This document shows, in pieces, positions 1-5,764 of a stretch of DNA of 10,396 nt. Source of the stretch: Methanomicrobiales archaeon. Lineage in GTDB: Archaea > Halobacteriota > Methanomicrobia > Methanomicrobiales > Methanoculleaceae. The stretch spans positions 1 through 10,396 of the forward strand of contig JAAZGM010000125.1 of assembly GCA_012511245.1 (NCBI GenBank), given 5' to 3'. Numbering within the stretch: the first letter of the stretch is position 1; each line of letters starts with the position of its first letter. Below the pieces are notes generated by a model, which did no database searches, was not told the origin of the DNA, and saw nothing but the letters and a program-made list of their open reading frames with translations. Made by a program: the position numbers and the translations under genes.

Positions 1-929
1 CCGGCATCCGGCAGCGGAACCTCGATGATCCGGTCGAACCGGCCGGGGCGCAGAAGCGCCGGGTCGAGCATATCGATCCGGTTCGTCGCCGCCATGATCC
101 GGATGTTGCCGCGGTTCCCGAACCCATCCATCTCAGCGAGGAGCTGCATCAACGTCCGCTGGACCTCGGCGCTCCCGGAGGTCCCGTCGTTCGTCCGCAT
201 GCTCCCGATCGCATCGATCTCGTCGATGAAGACGATCGCCGGAGCGCGCTCCCGGGCGAGGATGAAGAGCTCGCGAACGAGTTGCGCACCCTCCCCGATG
301 TACTTGTGGACGAGTTCGCTCCCGGACATCCTGATGAACCGGGCCTTCGACTGGCGGGCGACCGCCTTTGCGATCAGGGTCTTCCCGGTTCCCGGCGGGC
401 CGTAGAGGAGGATGCCCTTCGGGGGCTCCACGCCAACGCGTTCGTAGATCTCGGGTTTCGTGAGCGGATACTCGACCGCTTCCCGGACCTCCTCGATCTC
501 TTCTTTCAGGCCGCCGACCTGCTCAAACGTCACACTCGGCTGCTCGTCGAGCTCCATGACCCTGACCCTCGCGTCAAAGATATTGCCGATCGTCTTCACG
601 ATGGAGAGGGTGTTGTTCACCGCCACCTTCATTCCGGGTTTGAGGGTGCGGTGGAGTTTCTCGTTGACCACGGTGACGTATTCCTGGTTGTTGCCCTGCT
701 GCCGGAGATACACTTCGCCGTTATCGAGCACATCGACCACAGCGGCAACAAACAGCGGCACCCGCTTTAACTGGGCGTTCTCTTTCCGAAGCTGCAGGAG
801 CTCCTTTTCCAGCAACTCGTTCTTGAGTTTGTAGTCCAGGATCTGTGCCTTCAGTTCCTGGATCTGGAGAGTGAGCATGTCATGCTCGCTCCCGGGAGTG
901 CTGCCAATCGTTTCGTCCATGTCACTCAT
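1..929 (-). CDS. pan: Proteasome-activating nucleotidase (PAN), 3' end outside window
   Basis: AAA+ ATPase that forms a hexameric ring on the archaeal 20S proteasome in the cytoplasm, unfolding substrates and feeding them in. The frame reads from ATG at 929 to the window edge without a stop: 309 codons, of roughly 400-430 in the family, so the last AAA helices and the C-terminal HbYX tail are missing. Visible parts: heptad-rich coiled coil at about residues 18-56; P58 where PAN proteins carry the proline joining coiled coil to OB ring; OB domain about 58-125; Walker A GPPGTGKT (177-184); pore loop K-Y-I-G (209-212); Walker B VFIDEID (233-239); sensor Asn 283 in AATNR; arginine fingers R294 and R297 in LRPGRFD. 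A second in-frame ATG lies at 920. No good Shine-Dalgarno precedes either start, and the TATA-like core at 951-956 would put transcription start near 928, so leaderless translation from 929 is likely (inference). Confidence 0.97.
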   Translation of the reverse strand, partial: MSDMDETIGSTPGSEHDMLTLQIQELKAQILDYKLKNELLEKELLQLRKENAQLKRVPLFVAAVVDVLDNGEVYLRQQGNNQEYVTVVNEKLHRTLKPGMKVAVNNTLSIVKTIGNIFDARVRVMELDEQPSVTFEQVGGLKEEIEEVREAVEYPLTKPEIYERVGVEPPKGILLYGPPGTGKTLIAKAVARQSKARFIRMSGSELVHKYIGEGAQLVRELFILARERAPAIVFIDEIDAIGSMRTNDGTSGSAEVQRTLMQLLAEMDGFGNRGNIRIMAATNRIDMLDPALLRPGRFDRIIEVPLPDA

Positions 930-933
930 ATAG
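928..933 (+). promoter_or_regulatory. Candidate TATA element for the DUF126 unit
   Basis: An ATATAG stretch within the first codons of pan lies about 27 bp upstream of position 957. That would start the DUF126 transcript inside the palindrome and give a leader of about 16 nt. It is a weak match; the TTATAA within the palindrome would start plus-strand transcription downstream of the ATG and so fits this direction less well. Confidence 0.25.
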
Positions 934-943
934 TTGATACTCT

Positions 944-963
944 AACCACATTATAATGTGGTT
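944..963. promoter_or_regulatory. Perfect 20-bp palindrome in the pan/DUF126 divergent promoter
   Basis: AACCACATTA is followed directly by its exact reverse complement, with no spacer and no mismatch. The core TTATAA (951-956) resembles an archaeal TATA box and sits about 25 bp upstream of the pan ATG at 929, the distance expected for a leaderless pan transcript. The right edge lies 9 bp before the DUF126 ATG. A dimeric regulator bound here could therefore control both genes. The symmetry is seen directly; the operator role is inference. Confidence 0.6.
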
Positions 964-972
964 TGAGTGAAC

Positions 973-1371
973 ATGCAGGGCAGAAGCATATCCAGGGGTA
1001 TCGGAACCGGAGAACTCCTCATTTCGTCCGAACCCATATCGTTCCTCTCCGGCGTCGACCCCGAGACCGGTATCGTCGTCGAGCGCGGCCACCCGCTCGA
1101 AGGCCAATCCATCGCCGGGCGGGTTCTGGCCTTCCCATACGGGAAAGGCTCGACGGTCGGTTCCTACGTGATCTACGCGTTAAAACAGAACGGGCTTGCT
1201 CCCGCCGCGATCATCAATGAGGAAGCCGAAGCGATCATCGCCGTCGGGGCGATCATTGCAGGGATCCCCATGGTCGATCGCCTCCCGCCGGAGTTCTCCG
1301 ATCTCCCGGCCGGCGCCACCGTGACGGTGAACGGCGACACAGGCGAGATCTCCGGTGACGGGGACTCATGA
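973..1371 (+). CDS. DUF126 / AcnX-type swivel protein, likely phosphomevalonate dehydratase small subunit
   Basis: A 132-residue protein of the DUF126 family, the small swivelling subunit of archaeal aconitase X. In the archaeal modified mevalonate pathway this subunit works with a DUF521 iron-sulfur large subunit to dehydrate mevalonate 5-phosphate to trans-anhydromevalonate 5-phosphate, on the way to isoprenoid lipids. Supporting features are the family-like N-terminus (GRSISRGIGTGELL), the glycine-serine loop GKGSTVGSY, and the hydrophobic segment AIIAVGAIIAGIPMVD followed by a short domain ending GATVTVNGDTGEI. ATG at 973 is preferred over an in-frame GTG at 967 because the family homology begins at MQGR; neither has a strong ribosome site. 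No large subunit is visible in the window, which is notable for a two-subunit enzyme. The J-domain gene starts 6 bp after the stop, so the two are probably co-transcribed. Confidence 0.88.
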   Translation: MQGRSISRGIGTGELLISSEPISFLSGVDPETGIVVERGHPLEGQSIAGRVLAFPYGKGSTVGSYVIYALKQNGLAPAAIINEEAEAIIAVGAIIAGIPMVDRLPPEFSDLPAGATVTVNGDTGEISGDGDS

Positions 1372-1377
1372 GGCGCC

Positions 1378-1761
1378 GTGGAGACGCATTACGATATCCT
1401 GGGCGTCTCCCCCGACGCCGCGCCCGACGAGATCCGGGCGGCATACCGGAAGCTCGCGAAACAGTATCACCCGGACATGAACCCCGACCCGGATGCGGGC
1501 GAGCGGTTCATCGCGATCCAGCAGGCATACGAGACGCTGATCGACCCTGATGCCCGGGCGCGTTACGACCTTGCTCTCCGGGGCGGCGGCGCCGGAGCGC
1601 ATGACCCGTTCGCGTGGTATCGCCCCGGCGGGCAGGCGCCGGAGACCCGGATCGGCGTTGTGCTTCTCGTCTTCCTCGGGAGCATCCTGATCGTCGTCAT
1701 GCTCGCCCTCTCGTTCTTCCTTCGTGCCGTATCCGGCATCAGGCGGCAGCAGGGGTTCTGA
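1378..1761 (+). CDS. Short J-domain protein with C-terminal membrane anchor
   Basis: A 127-residue protein with an N-terminal J-domain at about residues 3-66, containing the diagnostic HPD tripeptide (H31-P32-D33) that stimulates the ATPase of DnaK/Hsp70. Helix II (IRAAYRKLAKQY) and helix III-IV (FIAIQQAYETLIDPDARARYD) are clear. There is no zinc-finger or client-binding domain of full DnaJ. Instead a Gly/Pro-rich linker (69-91) leads to one hydrophobic helix (about 92-115) and a basic tail (R116, R122, R123), which by the positive-inside rule suggests a C-terminal anchor with both ends cytoplasmic-accessible or the tail inside. GTG at 1378 is used because the J-domain starts immediately; a GAGG precedes it by four bases. 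It follows DUF126 by 6 bp. It may recruit Hsp70 to the membrane (inference); whether it is a general or a client-specific J-protein cannot be told. Confidence 0.9.
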   Translation: METHYDILGVSPDAAPDEIRAAYRKLAKQYHPDMNPDPDAGERFIAIQQAYETLIDPDARARYDLALRGGGAGAHDPFAWYRPGGQAPETRIGVVLLVFLGSILIVVMLALSFFLRAVSGIRRQQGF

Positions 1762-1765
1762 ATCC

Positions 1766-1772
1766 TTTTTTT
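1766..1772 (+). terminator. Oligo-T terminator after the J-domain gene
   Basis: Seven consecutive T residues start five bases after the J-domain stop codon. A U-rich tract without an obligatory hairpin is the usual intrinsic termination signal in Euryarchaeota. It separates the DUF126/J unit from the rubredoxin gene. Confidence 0.6.
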
Positions 1773-1852
1773 CAGGCCGGTATACAGGAGGGAGAGCCGG
1801 ATCACGGGAAACCTTATCTGGTAAAACCGCCTCTGTGCCGCATAACCATAGC

Positions 1853-1859
1853 GAGGTGA
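1853..1859 (+). promoter_or_regulatory. Shine-Dalgarno deciding a TTG start for di-rubredoxin
   Basis: GAGGTGA lies six bases upstream of TTG at 1866, an ideal spacing. The only other nearby in-frame candidate, GTG at 1881, has no comparable site, so TTG is the better start. The 104-bp gap before the gene also contains AT-richer stretches (about 1810-1818) that could hold the TATA element, but none is a convincing match. Confidence 0.6.
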
Positions 1860-1865
1860 ACGTGA

Positions 1866-2258
1866 TTGTCCACAGAGAGAGTGAAACGATACCGGTGCAA
1901 GTACTGTGACTACATCTACTCCCCCCTCCGGGGCGAGCCCCACCGCGGCATCCCGGCGGGTACCGCGTTTGAGGACGTGCCGGATGATTATGTCTGCCCG
2001 GTCTGCGGTGCGACCGGGAAAGGGCAGATCGGGGCATGGGGGTTCGTGCCCTGGGAACCGACCAGGTATGTCTGCAAGATCTGCAGGTATGTCTACGACA
2101 GAGATCGCGGCGAACCCCTCCGCGGCTACCCGAAAGGCACCACGTTCGAGGATCTGCCGGATGACTACGTGTGCCCGGTCTGCGGGATGGACCCGCAGAT
2201 ATCAAGCTTCCACGGCCCGGTCGGAAAATCACAGTTCGACCCGATTCTGGACCTTTAA
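1866..2258 (+). CDS. Tandem (two-domain) rubredoxin
   Basis: A 130-residue protein made of two complete rubredoxin folds, each able to hold one Fe in a Cys4 site for single-electron transfer in the cytoplasm. Domain 1: C11-x2-C14 and C44-x2-C47. Domain 2: C70-x2-C73 and C103-x2-C106. Both share the pattern Y-[IV]-Y-x4-GEP, FED-[VL]-PDDYVCPVCG, so the second looks like an internal duplication of the first. A linker of about 20 residues (48-67, containing W58 and W63) separates them. Single-domain rubredoxins have about 53 residues. In anaerobes rubredoxins typically deliver electrons to rubrerythrin, superoxide reductase or flavodiiron oxidases; none is encoded here, so the partner is unknown. 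The TTG start is supported by GAGGTGA at 1853-1859. The gene appears monocistronic, between a T-tract upstream and a GC-rich hairpin downstream. Confidence 0.95.
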   Translation: MSTERVKRYRCKYCDYIYSPLRGEPHRGIPAGTAFEDVPDDYVCPVCGATGKGQIGAWGFVPWEPTRYVCKICRYVYDRDRGEPLRGYPKGTTFEDLPDDYVCPVCGMDPQISSFHGPVGKSQFDPILDL

Positions 2259-2259
2259 C

Positions 2260-2288
2260 GGGGAAGGGGAACGATCCCCTCTCTCCCC
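2260..2288 (+). terminator. GC-rich hairpin just after the rubredoxin stop
   Basis: AGGGGA and TCCCCT form a perfect 6-bp stem around an ACGA loop. A further GGGGA/TCCCC pairing outside it is interrupted by a three-base bulge. It begins two bases after the stop codon. No T-run follows, so it could be a 3' end stabiliser rather than a true terminator. Confidence 0.4.
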
Positions 2289-2557
2289 AAACGCAAACCG
2301 TATCGGCCTGCACCGTATGATTGCAGGGGATCCGGCGCTCCCGCATGATCCCGGCTCTTTGCGGCAGCACTCCTTTATGAATTCCCAACTCTCACTATAA
2401 CCAGAGTCAATCCGTTCACTCGAAGATCGGCCCTTTCAAATACTGGCCGGCGCATCAATGATAGAAAAACACCGGCTGTCTCCGTTGCGAGCAGCCGTCC
2501 ACGAAAAAACGGCGTTGAATGATCGCGCATCAAACGATCAACGGCAGATGATCTCGG
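2289..2557 (+). other. Spacer and presumed leader of the TPR gene
   Basis: No credible coding sequence was seen. AT-richer stretches at 2373-2379 (CTTTATG), 2394-2400 and 2434-2442 (TTTCAAATA) are possible TATA elements, none strong. The last 90 bases contain several short inverted repeats: CGGCTG/CAGCCG (2473-2478 with 2492-2497), GCCGT/ACGGC (2494-2498 with 2509-2513), and TGATCG/CGATCA (2520-2525 with 2535-2540). The first two share bases and cannot form together. No convincing Shine-Dalgarno precedes the TPR ATG at 2558. Confidence 0.35.
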
Positions 2558-5500
2558 ATGGATTTCTTCAGTAATATTCTGGGTCAGGGGAAGAACGCAA
2601 ACCCTTTGATACAACAGGGGACCTCGCAGTTTGAGGCCGGGAACTACAGCGAAGCGGTGAAGAATTTCGAGAAGGCGCTCAAGATTGAACCTGAAAACAG
2701 CTCCGCCCGGCTCTATATGGGGCGGTCGCTCGCCGGCCTCGGCAGGGACGGCGAAGCCGTGGAATGGCTGAGAAAGGCCCTCGAATCGACCCCCGGCGAT
2801 GCCGCGGCACTCCGGGCACTGGGGCATGTCCTCGCCCGTTCAGGCGAGTACGAAGAGGCGGCTGGATGTTTCGCGCAGATCGCCGGAGAGATGCCGGCGG
2901 ATGCAAACGCCTCATACTGGCACGGGGAGATGCTTGAGAGGCTCGGCCGGTATGCCGATGCGGCGGCGGCCTATGCACGGGCGCTCGCGGGAGACCCGGA
3001 GAATATCGTTCTCCGGGAGAGATGCGGAAGGATGTTCGAGCGGGCCGGCGACTACCGGGAAGCGGCGGCATGTTTTGAGAAGCTCCTCAAGGCGGAGCCC
3101 GATAACACCGATATGCTCGCCCGTATAGGGACAGCGCACCTCTACCAGGGCGATTACTCAAAAGCCGTCGGTGCTTTTGACAGGATACTCGAGAAAGAGC
3201 CGGAGAAGATCGACGCGCTGTACGGCAAGGGCCGGGCGCTCGAGTATCTCGGCCGGTTCCAGGATGCCGCCGACTGTTACGCCCCGGTTGTCGCCGTCGA
3301 GCCCGAGAACATCCCCGCCTGGTACCACCGCGGCTCGATGCTCCTCCGCGCTGGAAGATACCCGGAGGCGCTGGAAGCCTTTGAACAGGTCGTTCTCACC
3401 GATCCGGACCATATCCCGGCGCGCTACTCCATGGGAATGGTCTACGACGCCCTCGGCCGCTACGACCGGGCGGTCAAGAGCTTCGACCACATCCTGAAAC
3501 ACGACCAGGGTCAGACCCAGGTATGGTACTCCCGCGGCATGGCGCTCTTCCACCTCGGCCAGTATGCCGAGGCGGTCCGGTCGTTTGATCGTGTGCTCGA
3601 GGGGCGGACGATGACCGGGATGAAGTGGATCGGGGACAGCACCGATCTTGCGCTCTTCGAGCGGGACGAAGCGGGCGATCCCCGGAGGCAGAGACCGCAG
3701 ACGTTCGATACGCTCAATGCAACCATCCATACCCGCCGGGGGGCTGCGCTGCTTTACCTCGGGCGGTATGCTGAGGCGCAGAAGGACTTTGAGCGTATCC
3801 TTGAGGCAGATCCGGGGAACATCTCCGTCCTGCAGCAGAGCGCCGCCGCACTCCTCCACCTCGGCAGGTATGAGGAGGCCGCCCGTTGTCTGGAGAAGGT
3901 CCTTGAGAAAGAGCCGTATAACGCTGTCGCCGGATCGATGAGGGTGGATGCGCTCATGAACCCCGGCAGGCACGAAGAGGCGCTGGCGTACCTCGGCCAG
4001 GTGCAGGACGATGTCGGCGGTGCCCCCCATCTCCTGTACCGGAAGGGGGAGATCCTCCTGCGCCTTGGACGGTATGCGGAGGCGGAGGCGGCCTTCGAGA
4101 GTCTCCTCAAGACCGGTTCGGGGGACGTTATGGCGGAGAACGGCAGGGGAGAAGCGCTGATGCACCTTGGCCGGTACGAAGAGGCGCTCGAGTGCTACGA
4201 TCGGGCGCTCCTGGCCGGCCCGGCCGATCGCACCGCCCTGTCCGGCAGGAGCGCAGCGCTCGAACGCCTCGGCCGCTACGAGGAAGCGCTCACATCCATC
4301 GACCGTCTGATGCAGGTCGGGGTTGAGGCTGCCGGGATACTTCTCAGGAAGACATGGATCCTCGAGGCCCTCGGCCGCTACGAGGAGGCCGCCGGGTGTT
4401 ACGAGACCCTCCTTGCAGCCGATCCGAAGAGCAGGGGCTACCCGGCGAACCTCGGTTTTGTCCTCGCCATGCTCGGGCGGTATGAGGAGGCCGCCGGGCT
4501 GTTCAAAGAGGTCACGCTTGCCGATCCCGGCAACATATTTGCGTGGTTCAACCGGGGCAGGGCGCTGGAGAGGATGGGGCAGTATGCGGGTGCAGTTGAG
4601 TGCTACACGAAGGTGGTGGAGAGCAGGCCGGACGATATCGGCGCCTGCTTTGCGCTTGCCATCACCCTTGCACGGCTCGGCCGGCACCAGAAGGCGATCG
4701 AGTGCTGCGACCGGGTGATCGCCGCCGACGCCTCGAACGCCGCGGTTGCGAGGGTCAGGGCGGATATGCTGGAAGCCGTCGGCAAGCACGAGGAAGCGGC
4801 GAATGCATACGAGCGTTACCTGGAGAACTCCCCCGACGATCGGGACGCAAGGATGGCGTTCGGTATGGCGCTCGAACGGGACGGAAGGTTCAACGATGCG
4901 ATCAAGCAGTATGCGCTGGTGCTCGATAGCGACGAACGCGACACCGAGGCATGGTATACCCTCGAGAGCGCCCTCGTGCACATGGGGCGGTATGACGAGG
5001 CGCTCGAGTGCTCCGACAGCATCATCGAGGCAAACCCGGAGAACCGGGCTGCCTGGCAGCGGCGTGGCGAGATCTTCATGGGGCTCGGCCGCTACGACGG
5101 GGCGGTGGAGTGCTTCGAGAAGGTGAACGGGGCTGATCCAGCCGATCTCCTCACCCTGCGAAGGCTCGGCGAGGCATACGAGAAGGCCGGCAGGCACGAG
5201 GATGCCCTTGCCGCCCACACACAGGTGCTCGACCGGGAACCGACCAGCATCGAGACCCTCCACGCCCGTTCAGCGGTTCTCATCCATCTCGGACGATACA
5301 AAGAGGCGATCAGGTCGATCGACAGGATCATCGTTCTCCAGGACAGGAACCCTGCTGCCCTCTTCATGAGGGGGGCGGTGCTTGAGAAGGTGGGCGGATA
5401 CGACGATGCTCTTGCGAGTTACGAGAAGGCGCTCTCGATCGACCCGAAGAGCGTGGCGGTCTGGAACGCGGCCGGGCTGCTCAAGGATGCGCTGGGACGG

Positions 5501-5764
5501 CACGAAGAGGCCATCAAAGCGTTCGATAAGGCCATCGAACTGGGCGGAGGAGACGTTCATGTCTGGCTTGCAAAGGGGCTTGCCCTCGACCGCCTGGGCA
5601 GGCACGATCGGGCGCTCGCCGCATTTGAGAAGGTTCTGGAGATCGATCCCCGCCATGCACGGGCATGGTACCTGAAAGGGAAGGTGCTCGACCGGCAGGG
5701 CAGATTTGCCGGGGCGGTGGAATGTTTCACGAAGGCGCTCGATGCCGGGGGTGGAGAAGAATGA
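2558..5764 (+). CDS. Giant all-TPR repeat protein (31 units)
   Basis: A 1068-residue protein consisting almost only of tetratricopeptide repeats, helix-turn-helix units that stack into a superhelical scaffold for binding proteins or peptides. The repeat anchor (position 17 of the unit, the Y of LGRY) falls at residues 30, 64, 98 and so on to 1050, always 34 apart, so units run from residue 14 to 1067 with no indel. Typical signatures are LGRYEEALECYDRAL and DPxNxxAW. No signal peptide, membrane segment or catalytic domain is visible, implying a cytoplasmic adaptor. Unit 11 is degenerate. Eleven of 14 cysteines occupy the same repeat position. ATG at 2558 is taken because the first repeat starts 13 residues later. 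The stop overlaps the FKBP start (ATGA). TPR families of this type are common in Methanomicrobiales; the binding partner is unknown. A peptide-hydrolase or transferase role is not supported. Confidence 0.95.
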   Translation: MDFFSNILGQGKNANPLIQQGTSQFEAGNYSEAVKNFEKALKIEPENSSARLYMGRSLAGLGRDGEAVEWLRKALESTPGDAAALRALGHVLARSGEYEEAAGCFAQIAGEMPADANASYWHGEMLERLGRYADAAAAYARALAGDPENIVLRERCGRMFERAGDYREAAACFEKLLKAEPDNTDMLARIGTAHLYQGDYSKAVGAFDRILEKEPEKIDALYGKGRALEYLGRFQDAADCYAPVVAVEPENIPAWYHRGSMLLRAGRYPEALEAFEQVVLTDPDHIPARYSMGMVYDALGRYDRAVKSFDHILKHDQGQTQVWYSRGMALFHLGQYAEAVRSFDRVLEGRTMTGMKWIGDSTDLALFERDEAGDPRRQRPQTFDTLNATIHTRRGAALLYLGRYAEAQKDFERILEADPGNISVLQQSAAALLHLGRYEEAARCLEKVLEKEPYNAVAGSMRVDALMNPGRHEEALAYLGQVQDDVGGAPHLLYRKGEILLRLGRYAEAEAAFESLLKTGSGDVMAENGRGEALMHLGRYEEALECYDRALLAGPADRTALSGRSAALERLGRYEEALTSIDRLMQVGVEAAGILLRKTWILEALGRYEEAAGCYETLLAADPKSRGYPANLGFVLAMLGRYEEAAGLFKEVTLADPGNIFAWFNRGRALERMGQYAGAVECYTKVVESRPDDIGACFALAITLARLGRHQKAIECCDRVIAADASNAAVARVRADMLEAVGKHEEAANAYERYLENSPDDRDARMAFGMALERDGRFNDAIKQYALVLDSDERDTEAWYTLESALVHMGRYDEALECSDSIIEANPENRAAWQRRGEIFMGLGRYDGAVECFEKVNGADPADLLTLRRLGEAYEKAGRHEDALAAHTQVLDREPTSIETLHARSAVLIHLGRYKEAIRSIDRIIVLQDRNPAALFMRGAVLEKVGGYDDALASYEKALSIDPKSVAVWNAAGLLKDALGRHEEAIKAFDKAIELGGGDVHVWLAKGLALDRLGRHDRALAAFEKVLEIDPRHARAWYLKGKVLDRQGRFAGAVECFTKALDAGGGEE
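3617..3718 (+). repeat. Degenerate TPR unit 11
   Basis: Residues 354-387 keep the 34-residue length but not the consensus. W357 at position 4 is retained and F367-x-x-D370-E371-A372 still echoes the LGRYEEA turn. The second helix is replaced by a charged, proline-bearing stretch (P375 to P380, DPRRQRP). It divides the array into 10 units before and 20 after, and may act as a break or flexible joint in the superhelix. Confidence 0.7.
5750..5756 (+). promoter_or_regulatory. Shine-Dalgarno of the FKBP gene inside the TPR 3' end
   Basis: GGTGGAG is four bases upstream of ATG 5761 and encodes the Gly-rich last residues of the TPR protein. It decides the FKBP start at 5761 rather than an in-frame upstream ATG at 5665, which would lie deep in the TPR gene and lacks the signal peptide context. 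Confidence 0.7.

Larger units (their letters stand above)
2597..5758 (+). repeat. 31 tandem in-frame 102-bp TPR-coding units
   Basis: Counting from the anchor residue gives 31 consecutive 34-residue units covering residues 14-1067. Position 17 is Tyr in 20 units, His in six, Phe in three and Asp in two (units 2 and 11). All six His variants fall in the C-terminal part (residues 472, 710, 744, 880, 982, 1016). At DNA level the units have diverged, but GGCCGGTAYGAGGAGGC-like stretches recur, making the locus a possible substrate for unit gain or loss by recombination. Confidence 0.9.

Noticed and set aside
282..770. A 162-codon plus-strand frame antisense to pan
   Set aside because: The minus strand here encodes the intact PAN OB and AAA domains; the plus frame is a shadow.
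1366..2388. A 340-codon minus-strand open frame across the J-domain and rubredoxin genes
   Set aside because: It spans two well-supported plus-strand genes and a terminator; low-complexity Arg/Pro/Ser composition typical of a shadow frame in GC-rich DNA.
3158..5263. A 701-codon open frame on the minus strand within the TPR gene
   Set aside because: It is the antisense of a periodic, GC-rich coding sequence; its translation repeats every 34 residues in step with the TPR units and matches no family I recognise, while the plus strand is clearly coding.
2597..5758. The 102-bp periodicity considered as a satellite or CRISPR-like array
   Set aside because: The periodicity is in frame, protein-driven, and the units are diverged at DNA level without spacers.
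5665..5760. Upstream ATG extending FKBP by 32 residues
   Set aside because: The extension would lie inside the TPR coding region and bury the signal peptide; ATG 5761 has its own ribosome site and the typical ATGA overlap.
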